Shown: positions 47,601-56,569 of the stretch, piece after piece | How the letters are laid out: every line of letters begins with the position of its first letter | Numbering within the stretch: position 1 is the stretch's first letter | The notes under the pieces: generated by a model | Database searches by the model: none | What the model was told of the DNA's origin: nothing | What the model saw: the letters and a program-made list of their open reading frames with translations, nothing else | Source of the DNA: JAMZMI01 sp964353015 | GTDB lineage: Bacteria; Bacteroidota; Bacteroidia; Cytophagales; Cyclobacteriaceae | Length of the DNA stretch: 64,000 bases | Reading direction: 5' to 3' | Assembly (NCBI GenBank): GCA_964353015.1 | Contig: CAYGUA010000011.1 | Location: forward strand, 1-64,000 | Program-made: the position numbers and the translations under genes

Positions 47601-50600
47601 GTTTCCTTCAACCCCACTTACGGTAATGGTATAATTACCCGGTCCACATGCTGGCACATTATCAGCCAAAGGTGCAGAAGGAATATTGGCGCAAATCACA
47701 AAAGATTCTGGTTTTGAAAAGGACCAATTCCCACTTTCATCTTGCATTTGAATGAACAACTTATGTGGACCATTTGGCAGTGCTGAGATATCGATAGCCA
47801 AAGATTCGTCGAGAATTGTATTTGGGCTAATGTTGATCGAAGTGCCTGTTCCCGGTACTGGTAAATCATCAAAGGCATATTCCGCATAAATGATGTTGCC
47901 TCCATAAGACAGGTCAATTCCTAAATTCGGATTCAAAACATAAAACGACTTTCTCAAGACTGACCCCCAAAATCCATCTACGTTCTTTGCCCTGAAATAT
48001 ATATAATGATGCCCTTCGCTCACGCCCGACATGACGACAGGTGTTTCAAATGAGATGTTTGTACTTTGATAGGTTTGAACGGACGTGCCCAGACCAATGC
48101 CTGGATCAGTATCGATAAAATACTCTGCTCGTGCAATGCTTCCAAGGACTGGACTTGCGGCAATTATATCAAAATTGAAAGTCTTGGTTTCAAGTGATGT
48201 TACAATATCTACGCTGTAGCTGCCAGGGGATAAATCTTGTATAGCTAATTTACCCTTTAGACCAGTAGACCAGCTGACAGAATAAGGCAGACCGTCACTG
48301 TCCAAATCTGTGATACTCGCTGCACCATTTGTCAAGCCACTGGTACTATTGAATACTTCAATTGTAGCATTAATCGGTGCGAAAAAAGTAACATTGATTT
48401 TCTCACTTTTGAAGGTGATGCCTGAGTTTGATAAATAAACGAAATATTCACCAGTCTCCTTGACGGCAATGCTTTGCGTGGTTTCATCGTTGTTCCATTC
48501 ATATCCATAACCTGCAGGCGCAGTAATTGTCAAAGTCTCACCTACTAGCAAGCTATCACTACCTGAAAGTATTAGACTACCCGGGAATCCATTCGAAACA
48601 ATCACATCGTGGACTTTACTTGTAAAGCATCCGTCGCTATTTGTAATTGTTAGTTTGATCGGATAAACTCCATTTTCAGCAAACAAAGTATCAAAATCTG
48701 GCCTAGTACTTTCTATCGATCCATCTCCGTAAATATCCCATTGATAGCTCGCTCCTGTTTCCACATTAGAAGACAAATCCAAGAGTCCGATGTTGGTATT
48801 TACACCGACCGAATCAAAACTAAAGTCTGCATTAGGAAGATTACAATCACTTTGATAGATGAATACATCTCGGGATTCAATGATATTCCATAGCCCCAGT
48901 TGATTCTGCAACCGGATATTTAATGTGTGTTTACCAGCAGACAATCCATCTGTTGAAGCAGCCCACGGCCTTGAAAGACTATCCGCTTTCTGTATTGGCA
49001 TTTCTATGCCCTTTCCTATTCCCGGATCTGTGTCGAAGAAATATTCCGCTGCAACTATATCGGTTTTAAGAAATACGAACTTACGATCTACAGTGTCAGC
49101 TAAGAAAAACGGTACCTTCATCACCGAACTCCAAAGGCCATCATTCTGCTTAGTCCTCAAAAATAGCCCATGAATTCCCGGACTGATTCCGCTTGTTTCC
49201 AGCGTGAAATTTTCGTCCACATTTTTAGTTGGACTAAAAGTAAGAGGCGTTCCTTTACCTATTCCCGGATCCACATCTACATAGTATTCGGCCTCCACCG
49301 CATTTCGATCTATCTCTTCGTATATTCTTTCATTAGGATCAATAACATAGAAAAAACGCACTTTCGGCACTCCCCACAATCCATTCGCCTGCTTGGCTCT
49401 AATGTATAACTTTTGAAGACCTACTGGCAGACCGGTAACATCTGGTGTGAAATCAAAATCTATTTCTTCGCCTTGGTAGGTTACAATCGGAGTTGCTTTT
49501 CCTGGCCCAGGATCATTATTTATGAAAAATTCAGCTTTTGTTATTCCCTCTGTGGCTTGCTGATTTTCAACTATAGCAAATATGAAAAAGACGGTATCAA
49601 GTTTATTGCTGATCTCGACTGTATAATTGCCTTCTGCCAGACTACTGATTTGGGTTACATTTTCCTCGCCTGATGACCAGAATATGTTCAACGGCAAGCC
49701 TCCAGATTCTGTAATGGATAAAGAAGCAGCACCATTGTTTAACCCTGCATTAAAACCATGAACCTCTATGGTGGCTTCTATTTCATTGAAATAATTTACT
49801 GAGACCACTTCGGATTTATAGGTGATATTATCAGCTGTTAGCCAAGCGAAATAGGATCCAGATGTGCCTACGGTTATAGATTGTGAAACTTCGCCGTTAC
49901 TCCATTCATATGTCAATCCTGCCGGAGCGGTAAAAGTTATAGAGTCACCAACTAAGAGGCTATCTCCTTTATTGGCCAAAATCTGACTATTAAATCCATC
50001 TGATATAACAATGTCTTTAACCACACTACTAAAACAACTATCAGGCAAATTGACTACAGTCAGCTTCAAAGGGTAAATCCCTTTTTGAGAAAATGATGTG
50101 TCAAAAGTCGGCGAAGTACTTTCTATTATCCCATCACCAAATACATCCCATGCATAAGTCACATTTCCAGTCTGGGAAGATGATAAATCTGTGATACCAA
50201 TCATTGCATCCACTCCGACGGTATCAACGGCAAAATCAGCTACAGGAGTAGCGCAGATTTCATCAGTAATAGTGAATGGCTGGACACTGACCGAATTCCA
50301 CAATCCATCTTGAGATTGAATCCGAACATATAATGCGTGATTGCCAATCGAAAGACCTTCAGTCTTGACAGCCCATGGACGATTGTCAATGACTTGAGAT
50401 TTTTGAATTGGAAGCGTTTCACCATTCCCAACGCCAGGATCTATATCAATAAAATATTCTGCAGCTATTACATCTGTTTTGAATTTGATGATTTCCTTAA
50501 ATCGACCTCCTAAAACAAAAAATGTGGTTGGCAGACTTGTAGACCACAATCCATCGTCCTGCTTCGTACGAACATAAATATCATGCAAACCAGCTCCCAA

Positions 50601-52190
50601 TTCAGAAACGGTATAACTAAAATCGATATTGGCATTTTTAGTAATTGAGAGATCTAATGGAAAACCCTTCCCTATACCTGGATCTTGATCTATGAAATAT
50701 TCTGCTTCAATGAGATTTCGATCCAATTCCTGATATACTCGTGCATTTGGATCAATCACATAGATAAATCGAGTCTTAGGAATACTCCAAAATCCGGATG
50801 ATTTCTTCACTCTGACATAAACCTTATGAAGTCCTACAGTAAAGCCACTTACATCTAAATTAAAGTTCACATTGAGCGTCTCCCCTTGATAGGTTGAAAT
50901 TGGTGTTCCATTTCCCGGACCCGGATCACTTCCGGTAAAGTATTCAGCTCGGACCAAACTGTTATCTGCTGGTGTTACATTATTGATGGTAAATGGATAG
51001 CTATATGTAGCCAAAGGCGTTGTGATATCTACGTTGTAGCTTCCTGCCGCAAGGTTATTGATTGATTCGACATCACTAGCTCCAGTTGACCAGGAGATTG
51101 TATAAGGCAAACCATCGCTATCAATATTTTCCAAAATTGCAGCGCCATTATTTAATCCAGTTTTCGCGTCGAAAGAATTAAAATCTGCGGTTAATTGCGA
51201 GAAGTAGCTAACATTTATGGTTTCAGATTTATAGGTAATCCCATCAGCAGTTAGAAAAACAAAATAAGATCCTGCCTCGCTTACTTCAATACTTTGTGTG
51301 GTTTCTTTTGTATTCCATTTGTATGTATAGCCCACTGGTGCCTCTAAAATAGTGGTATTTCCATGGAAAAGACTGTCTTGTGAAAATTGAATACTTGTAT
51401 CAAATCCACCTGAAACATATATGTCATTGATAACACTTGCAGTACATCCATCAGGGTTTGTGATAGTCAGTTTGATTGGATAAACCCCTCGTGAAGTAAA
51501 CTGGGCATCAAAAACCTTTGAAGTGCTCTCAACTGACCCATCATTCAATATATCCCATTCATAAGTGGCTAATGGATCCACATTTAGGGATTGATCAAGT
51601 AAACCAACGTTGGTGTTGATGTCAACTGAATCGTAATCAAAAATCACATCAGGTGTCTGACATACAAGATTATTGATGTTGATGTCAAGCCTAATTGGTG
51701 TCCCCCAAAAGCCATCAAGCGATTTGGTTCTTATGTAAAGTATATGATCACCCTCGGCTAAACCAGTCGTTTTGGCTACCCAATTTTTATCTATTGATGA
51801 GGTCTTTTGAATTGGGATTTCAAATCCATTTCCAACCCCAGGATCCGTGTCATAAAAATATTCAGCTGCAATTATTTCAGTTGAAAATTGAATAACCTCC
51901 TTTGTAGATTCTGAAAAAACATAAAAAAATCTTGTTTTGGGAACACTCCAAAGTCCATTTCCTTGCCTAACCCGAATGAATAGTTTATGTAAACCAACTG
52001 ATACTCCTGTCGAAATAACTGAAAAATCCTGATCTAGATTTCCCGCTTGAGTAACGTCAATTGATATCCCTTTACCTAATCCGGGATCAGTATCCAGAAA
52101 ATATTCTGCTTTTACCAAATTTTGACCAAGTGACTGGTTGGTGAAGATGGCAAGAAGTAGAATAAGGTGAAAAAGTCTTTTCATAATCAT
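44673..52190 (-). CDS. Giant secreted T9SS type-A repeat protein (2505 aa)
   Basis: Signal peptide (1-22), then ten 81-residue modules with core AEYF-D-DPG-G-G, at residues 28, 109, 415, 496, 577, 886, 967, 1048, 1355 and 1436. After modules 2, 5 and 8 come a PKD domain (near 185, 655, 1120) and SprB-like beta domains. Then follow an Ig-like region (1500-1660), a cadherin-like domain (1662-1755), two leucine-rich stretches (about 1765-1870, 1965-2070), a carboxypeptidase-regulatory-like domain (2178-2240), an SdrD-B-like domain (2330-2400) and a type-A T9SS sorting domain (from about 2420, VLFPNPTEGLLGIDYTV). It is probably a surface adhesin or matrix protein. The start is ATG 52188 or 52182. 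The beta-helix gene lies upstream. Confidence 0.85.
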   Translation of the reverse strand: MIMKRLFHLILLLAIFTNQSLGQNLVKAEYFLDTDPGLGKGISIDVTQAGNLDQDFSVISTGVSVGLHKLFIRVRQGNGLWSVPKTRFFYVFSESTKEVIQFSTEIIAAEYFYDTDPGVGNGFEIPIQKTSSIDKNWVAKTTGLAEGDHILYIRTKSLDGFWGTPIRLDININNLVCQTPDVIFDYDSVDINTNVGLLDQSLNVDPLATYEWDILNDGSVESTSKVFDAQFTSRGVYPIKLTITNPDGCTASVINDIYVSGGFDTSIQFSQDSLFHGNTTILEAPVGYTYKWNTKETTQSIEVSEAGSYFVFLTADGITYKSETINVSYFSQLTADFNSFDAKTGLNNGAAILENIDSDGLPYTISWSTGASDVESINNLAAGSYNVDITTPLATYSYPFTINNVTPADNSLVRAEYFTGSDPGPGNGTPISTYQGETLNVNFNLDVSGFTVGLHKVYVRVKKSSGFWSIPKTRFIYVIDPNARVYQELDRNLIEAEYFIDQDPGIGKGFPLDLSITKNANIDFSYTVSELGAGLHDIYVRTKQDDGLWSTSLPTTFFVLGGRFKEIIKFKTDVIAAEYFIDIDPGVGNGETLPIQKSQVIDNRPWAVKTEGLSIGNHALYVRIQSQDGLWNSVSVQPFTITDEICATPVADFAVDTVGVDAMIGITDLSSSQTGNVTYAWDVFGDGIIESTSPTFDTSFSQKGIYPLKLTVVNLPDSCFSSVVKDIVISDGFNSQILANKGDSLLVGDSITFTAPAGLTYEWSNGEVSQSITVGTSGSYFAWLTADNITYKSEVVSVNYFNEIEATIEVHGFNAGLNNGAASLSITESGGLPLNIFWSSGEENVTQISSLAEGNYTVEISNKLDTVFFIFAIVENQQATEGITKAEFFINNDPGPGKATPIVTYQGEEIDFDFTPDVTGLPVGLQKLYIRAKQANGLWGVPKVRFFYVIDPNERIYEEIDRNAVEAEYYVDVDPGIGKGTPLTFSPTKNVDENFTLETSGISPGIHGLFLRTKQNDGLWSSVMKVPFFLADTVDRKFVFLKTDIVAAEYFFDTDPGIGKGIEMPIQKADSLSRPWAASTDGLSAGKHTLNIRLQNQLGLWNIIESRDVFIYQSDCNLPNADFSFDSVGVNTNIGLLDLSSNVETGASYQWDIYGDGSIESTRPDFDTLFAENGVYPIKLTITNSDGCFTSKVHDVIVSNGFPGSLILSGSDSLLVGETLTITAPAGYGYEWNNDETTQSIAVKETGEYFVYLSNSGITFKSEKINVTFFAPINATIEVFNSTSGLTNGAASITDLDSDGLPYSVSWSTGLKGKLAIQDLSPGSYSVDIVTSLETKTFNFDIIAASPVLGSIARAEYFIDTDPGIGLGTSVQTYQSTNISFETPVVMSGVSEGHHYIYFRAKNVDGFWGSVLRKSFYVLNPNLGIDLSYGGNIIYAEYAFDDLPVPGTGTSINISPNTILDESLAIDISALPNGPHKLFIQMQDESGNWSFSKPESFVICANIPSAPLADNVPACGPGNYTITVSGVEGNFNWYNADMEFIANTTSSSRLFNNVLNTTTYYVSQVNVEGCESAMTEVSIIVNEAEVYAGPDIDTYSTLKQIQLQDQFPAGGVWSGSTYLTAGGAFRPKDAGVGSFQVLYSKDSLGCTLQDALTINVLPITNNPPEIVNQSFTVIENSIQNTIIGQVIATDIDSTTLTYSIISGDSKKAFGLTNEGELSVQKPLFFDFETFPFYDLEIEVSDGFFKSSAIVRVDLIDVPEQISEADSMILVDFYYSTQGTTWTNNAGWLIQPIAQWYGVTADLATVLAIDLSGNNLTDTIPESILNISSLMHLDVSDNSLSSIPDLSMVSDLVDLNISNNKLQFGHFEPILGITNLTYAPQKEALESLRALAEINVAFTIDRQISGSSVTYSWFKDSAPISVVGPTYDFTPLSFEDEAVYTVQATSELVPNLTINIAPVDLKISSLERDKLALLAIHEAMGGESWTFGSNWPSLADITAWQGINVSENRVISLNLANNNLSGTLPVDINDLEELTSIDLSNNTITGLPKITLKGQTLFNLSNNLLDFEDLIPNVGVDGIIYAPQSLFGGRVTSDTLAASTNHLLDGTVAGAKNYEWYFDPFSTVTEDFAKLDNENGPNLEIQNLTYDKMGAYRVIASNQEQVPGLTISSYKKFVWAYTEVSGQIRIGNTPLTTGAEVALFRIKSDGAYDSTRVVKANASGNYSMKEVVLGSFILKVDPDSDNQGNNRLVQTYYISQDDWIRADTLEVFSNKGNIDIDLLFIPPPPTGSARIYGLVESDLPDENILEQSGGKISSRRKVKKAACAMRRFKVQGRDDQDGVETEIAYYIETDDEGYFNFENVEEGRYLINIQFPGIPMDDSASVEFVIGGDRENQVFEVYALITELGINITQNEILYNLKPYLKDIVLFPNPTEGLLGIDYTVYRNLDNLKLKLLSITGKVLLEQEVDHHFGVKHSQLNMTEYGEGVYFLVFSDDQGLVNQTMKIVKR
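47691..52109 (-). repeat. Higher-order repeat of ten 81-residue modules in the giant gene
   Basis: The ten modules start (high coordinate of each) at 52109, 51866, 50948, 50705, 50462, 49535, 49292, 49049, 48128 and 47885. Within clusters the step is exactly 81 codons. Three classes are visible by side motifs: A (TYQGE or TYQST), B (GKG after DPG, or GTG in the last copy) and C (IPIQK, LPIQK or MPIQK). The order is B-C, PKD block, A-B-C, PKD block, A-B-C, PKD block, A-B. The period between like modules is 468-471 codons. Confidence 0.9.
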
Positions 52191-52258
52191 CGCTTAAGTA
52201 ATTGAGAGATGATAAATGAGCAATTAGGATAAATTGTCCATTTATCGAAAAGCAATGA

Positions 52259-53380
52259 TTAATTTCCCGACTGTGCCTTGAAATTAAAATTAATGGTACC
52301 ACCAACCGGAACGGACGAGGTTCCGTCCTGAATCGTAATTTCAGTAATCTTGGGAACTGGAGGAGTGGCGCCAAAATCGTATGGATAAGCACCGCCAAAT
52401 ATTCCAATTTCACCGGATGTAGCAGATGCAGTCAATGCTGGCGATCCAGCCTGAAGAGCATAATCATGTGAATAGCTCGCATCAGCCGGAGTAGCAGGGT
52501 AGTTAGTAAATAGAGGATTAGTGTTTAATAAGTTACCTGATCCAACGTTATCATTCGCACCTAGAGGCAATTGATCAATCAGATAAAACAAGTTATTGTT
52601 CCATGTGATTTGTGCATAATCCCCATTATATAATTCATGTCCCACGAAGATATTATCCTCAAGTACTAACCCTACCACGCCATTAAGGAGACCGGTTTCA
52701 TAATTCAAGAAAAGGCTATTGTATATTTTAACATTTGATAAGTCTTGAAATTGGGTAAGGACTCCAGAAGTTCTTTGCATAGAACCATAAATAATAAAAC
52801 CTCCAAAAATGCAATTGGAAAAAGTCACATCCTCTGAATCAGCATAAGAGTACGAATCAAAACTCATGCTTGAATATAAGTGGCAATTCACAAAATTGAT
52901 ATTTGAATACGTATCAACTGTACTTCCATTTCCAAATTCGATTGTAGATATCTGATTTCTCAGAAAGGTAATGTTATCCAAAACTTGTGTAGCAGGTGAA
53001 GATCCAGAGAAGTAGGGAATGAATGAAACCGCAGAAATATTGAATCCCATCACCGTGGAATTAGACGCACCTAATGTTGAGTTGAAATTACTTATTGTAA
53101 TTGTCCCAAGTGTAGTAACCAAACCTAAAGTCGAATTGTATCCTTCACCAACTAAAACCATTGGCTTATACATACTCAAGTTACCATAGGTACTTACGGA
53201 TCCATATACAAGTAAAGTATCACCGTTATTAGCTGCATCAAATGCAGTTTGTAAATTCGTATACTGTGCTACACGATTGGGATCTGAACTGACAGTAATT
53301 TGATTAGCATAAGCATTCCCAAAAGAGAAAATGAAAACAACAAGGATGACAAAGAGAGATTTTGATAGAGAGAGATTCAT
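52259..53380 (-). CDS. Secreted parallel-beta-helix-like protein
   Basis: 373 residues. A signal peptide (1-25, core LFVILVVFIFSFGNAYA) is followed by a pectate-lyase-like or right-handed beta-helix pattern with repeated short N-x-x-F/I turns (TFLRNQIS, NINFVNCHLY, DVTFSNCIFGG, NVKIYNSLF, LEDNIFVG). The opening YTNLQTAFDAANNGDTLLVYG is typical of such surface proteins. No sorting domain is seen at the C-terminus, unlike the giant gene 68 nt downstream, so it may work with that protein. Enzyme activity is not supported. Confidence 0.75.
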   Translation of the reverse strand: MNLSLSKSLFVILVVFIFSFGNAYANQITVSSDPNRVAQYTNLQTAFDAANNGDTLLVYGSVSTYGNLSMYKPMVLVGEGYNSTLGLVTTLGTITISNFNSTLGASNSTVMGFNISAVSFIPYFSGSSPATQVLDNITFLRNQISTIEFGNGSTVDTYSNINFVNCHLYSSMSFDSYSYADSEDVTFSNCIFGGFIIYGSMQRTSGVLTQFQDLSNVKIYNSLFLNYETGLLNGVVGLVLEDNIFVGHELYNGDYAQITWNNNLFYLIDQLPLGANDNVGSGNLLNTNPLFTNYPATPADASYSHDYALQAGSPALTASATSGEIGIFGGAYPYDFGATPPVPKITEITIQDGTSSVPVGGTINFNFKAQSGN

Positions 53381-53546
53381 AGCAAAAGGGTATTAGATTT
53401 CTTACAAATTATAAGTAAATGTAAATAGAATAAATATAATTATTTTATTATTAAATAAGATATTTTTAAGAAATCAATTTCTACCACATTGCAAATCAGA
53501 GCAAATCTGATTCACTTAATTTTCCATTTATCTGTAAATTCAACTA

Positions 53547-55265
53547 TCAAATTGCCTCCACAAATAGTCCTGTATCTGTTTTTTCTACTTTGGCCCGACC
53601 TGCTTTGGTCAACCCTTTGATTGCTTGATCCCATTTTTTATTTGACAATCCGGTTTGGTCTTTCAGAACATTGAGATCTATCCTTCCAGATTGCTGCAGC
53701 ATATCAAAAACAAGCTTTTCTTCTCCTACCAATTCTACTGATTTCGCCTTTTTCTCAGGTCTCATTTGAGGGAAAAACAAGACATCCTGAATCGAACTAG
53801 AATTGGTCATGATCATAGTCAATCTGTCTATACCAAGTCCAACACCAGAGGTTGGCGGCATGCCATATTCCAAAGCACGAAGAAAATCTTCATCCATGGC
53901 CATGGCTTCTTCATCTCCCCTTTTGGCTAACTCCAGTTGCTCCTCAAACCTCGCGCGCTGATCGATTGGGTCATTGAGCTCTGAGTAGGCATTCATGATT
54001 TCCTTACCATTGCAGATCGCTTCGAAACGCTCCACCAAACCTGGCTTTGATCTATGCTTTTTCGTAAGTGGAGACATCTCCTCAGGATAATCCGTGATGA
54101 AGGTTGGCTGGATCAATTGTCCTTCACATTTCTCACCAAAAATCTCATCAATCAATTTGGCCTTACCCATGGTGTCATCCGTAGGCACTCCAAGCTTTTT
54201 ACACGTTTCCAGCAGGGCAGCTTCGTCCATCTCGCTGATGTCGATTCCAGTGAAATGTTCAATCGCTTCAAACATCGTGAATCGCTTCCATGGTCGCTGG
54301 AAATCAATCACATTTTCACCAACGGTAATTTTGGTATCTCCATGTAAGTTCATGGCGATTTTTTCAACCAATTCTTCCATGAAATCCATCATCCAGAAAT
54401 AATCCTTGTAGGCCACATAAAGCTCCACCTGGGTGAATTCTGGATTGTGGAAACGGGACATTCCTTCATTTCGGAAATCTTTGGCAAACTCATAAACGCC
54501 ATCAAATCCACCTACAATCAATCTTTTTAGATACAATTCATTGGCTATACGCAAGTAAAGCGCCATATCCAATGTGTTATGATGTGTCTTAAATGGTCGG
54601 GCAGCAGCTCCACCGTGAATCGGCTGAAGTATAGGAGTCTCTACCTCCAGATAACCATGATCGTTCATGAAGTTACGGATGGTATTGACCAGCTGAGTTC
54701 TCTTGATAAATGTCTCCTTCACATGTGGATTCACAATCAAATCAAGATAACGTTGGCGGTATCTCTGCTCTGGATCTTTAAATGCGTCCCACACTTTTTG
54801 ATTACCTTCTGCATCTTCACCTTCTTTTACTATCGGCAAAGGTTTCAGCGATTTTGTCAACAATTTCAAAGACGTGACATGAATAGAAATCTCACCTACT
54901 TGTGTCATGAACACATATCCACGGATTCCTATGATATCGCCAATGTCCAGCTTCTTTTTGAAGATATCGTTGTACAAAGTTTTATCCTCTTCCGGACATA
55001 TATCATCTCTCCTAAGGTAAATCTGAATACGACCAGTGCTATCCTGAATCTCTGCAAACGAAGCAGAACCCATGATCCGGCGACTCATCAATCTACCAGC
55101 AATGGAAATATCCTTGTAGTCATTTTCCCTACGCTCAAAGTTTTGGTGAATATCTGCTGCCGTGGCATTCACATGGTACATTTCCGCAGGATAGGGATCA
55201 ATCCCCATTTTCATCAATTCCTCGCGTTCTTTTCTTCTTTGTAATTCCTGTTCGCTTAAATGCAT
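53547..55265 (-). CDS. lysS: Lysyl-tRNA synthetase, class II
   Basis: 572 residues. It has the anticodon-binding OB domain (about 50-160), motif 1 region, QRYRQRYLDLIVNP, motif 2 (FRNEGMSRFHNPEFTQVE) and motif 3 (GVGLGIDRLTMIMTN). A C-terminal extension of about 65 residues beyond the catalytic core (after PQMRPEKK) looks like a winged-helix module and is common in Bacteroidota. Start ATG 55263-55265. The proline dehydrogenase gene lies 29 nt upstream on the same strand. Confidence 0.96.
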   Translation of the reverse strand: MHLSEQELQRRKEREELMKMGIDPYPAEMYHVNATAADIHQNFERRENDYKDISIAGRLMSRRIMGSASFAEIQDSTGRIQIYLRRDDICPEEDKTLYNDIFKKKLDIGDIIGIRGYVFMTQVGEISIHVTSLKLLTKSLKPLPIVKEGEDAEGNQKVWDAFKDPEQRYRQRYLDLIVNPHVKETFIKRTQLVNTIRNFMNDHGYLEVETPILQPIHGGAAARPFKTHHNTLDMALYLRIANELYLKRLIVGGFDGVYEFAKDFRNEGMSRFHNPEFTQVELYVAYKDYFWMMDFMEELVEKIAMNLHGDTKITVGENVIDFQRPWKRFTMFEAIEHFTGIDISEMDEAALLETCKKLGVPTDDTMGKAKLIDEIFGEKCEGQLIQPTFITDYPEEMSPLTKKHRSKPGLVERFEAICNGKEIMNAYSELNDPIDQRARFEEQLELAKRGDEEAMAMDEDFLRALEYGMPPTSGVGLGIDRLTMIMTNSSSIQDVLFFPQMRPEKKAKSVELVGEEKLVFDMLQQSGRIDLNVLKDQTGLSNKKWDQAIKGLTKAGRAKVEKTDTGLFVEAI

Positions 55266-55294
55266 CTATTCTTTATTTTTCCACCTTGGACTAT

Positions 55295-56485
55295 TTACCC
55301 TTTGGCAGCATTTTTTCGTCTTTTCAATTCTTTTTTTACCAATAAAAACTCTCGACTGCTCTGTCCGGCAATGGAGGTGTTTTCTTCTGCTCTTCGAAAT
55401 AAATATGGCAACACCTTCTCAACCGGACCATAAGGCACGTATTTGGCCACATTATAACCCAATGAAGCCAATTTGAAACTGATATTGTCGCTCATTCCCA
55501 AAAGTTGCGCAAAATAAACCCTTTCATCGTTTTTAGCAATTCCATGTGCATCCATCAAGTTGACCAAAAGCTGACAGGACTGCTCATTGTGAGTCCCTGC
55601 GCACAACGAAAATTTATCAATATGTTCTATCGCAAACTCTAGAGCCTTATTGTAATCGTTATCTGTTGCCATTTTATTTGGCTGGATCGGATCGGGATAC
55701 CTGAGATCTTCAGCTCGTTCACGTTCCTTTTCCATATAAGCACCGCGTACCAGTTTTGCTGCAAAATGGCATCCCGCCTTGGTCACCATCTCATATCCTC
55801 GCAACATGTTTGGGTATGCCTGATGCCGATAGAGTTGATAAGTATTGTAAACTACCGGACGCTCTCTGTTGTATTTTTTCATCAGATCATAACTGATCTC
55901 ATCTATCACATCCTGAATCCAGCTATCTTCTGCATCAATCATGAATCGCATGTCATTCGCGGCAGCCTGACCTACAATCTTATCAATACGATAGAGGATT
56001 TTTTGGTATTTGACCTCCTCTATTGCGGTCATTTTTTTTCCAGATTGCTTCTTTTCCAGCACTTCCATAGAAGCAATGCCAGTCATCTTAATCACACAGA
56101 AAGGAATACTCACATGTTGCTTTGAATATTCTGAAACACGCAAAGCTTCTTCCATTGCATCGTCAAAAGCCTTTTCAGATTTCTCACCCTCCACAGAATA
56201 ATCAAGGATTGTTTTCACCTTGGCATTTGCCAGTTTGATCATTCTTGGTTCGCTTCCAGAAATGGATTCTCCACCACAAAACTGATCAAACAATGTTCGC
56301 TTGATGAACGATTTAACCGGTAGTTTGGCCTTTAGAGCAAATGAGATCGCGAAAGTACCAAACTTCACCATATGCGGATAATTCATGCTGGAATACACAA
56401 AATGTGATTTTCTCAGCTCTTTATCCGACTTGTGTGCAAAGGCGGTAGCCGTGTCTTCAAAATTGATTTTTGAACTTTCTGTCAT
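55295..56485 (-). CDS. Proline dehydrogenase
   Basis: 396 residues, monofunctional type. It oxidises proline to pyrroline-5-carboxylate with FAD. The FAD/substrate-binding signatures are visible: YNTYQLYRHQAYPNML, AGCHFAAKLVRGAYMEKERER, LCAGTHNEQS and FAQLLGMSDN, with YVPYGPVEKVLPYLFRRAEEN at the C-terminus. Unlike PutA there is no aldehyde dehydrogenase domain. It lies upstream of lysS with a 29-nt gap. Confidence 0.92.
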   Translation of the reverse strand: MTESSKINFEDTATAFAHKSDKELRKSHFVYSSMNYPHMVKFGTFAISFALKAKLPVKSFIKRTLFDQFCGGESISGSEPRMIKLANAKVKTILDYSVEGEKSEKAFDDAMEEALRVSEYSKQHVSIPFCVIKMTGIASMEVLEKKQSGKKMTAIEEVKYQKILYRIDKIVGQAAANDMRFMIDAEDSWIQDVIDEISYDLMKKYNRERPVVYNTYQLYRHQAYPNMLRGYEMVTKAGCHFAAKLVRGAYMEKERERAEDLRYPDPIQPNKMATDNDYNKALEFAIEHIDKFSLCAGTHNEQSCQLLVNLMDAHGIAKNDERVYFAQLLGMSDNISFKLASLGYNVAKYVPYGPVEKVLPYLFRRAEENTSIAGQSSREFLLVKKELKRRKNAAKG

Positions 56486-56569
56486 AGATTTGAAAACTGA
56501 AGCGCAAAGATAGTAAGCACTCTGCCATTATCTTCCTCATTTTTTGATTGTAAGAACCAAATTAACCTA

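Noticed and set aside
47691..52109. CRISPR-like or tandem DNA repeat array
   Set aside because: Repeats are protein modules with diverged codons and long units inside one open frame, not short direct repeats with spacers.
54579..55244. 221-codon plus-strand frame opposite lysS
   Set aside because: It lies fully inside lysS, whose motifs are intact; the antisense frame shows no domain and is a coding shadow.
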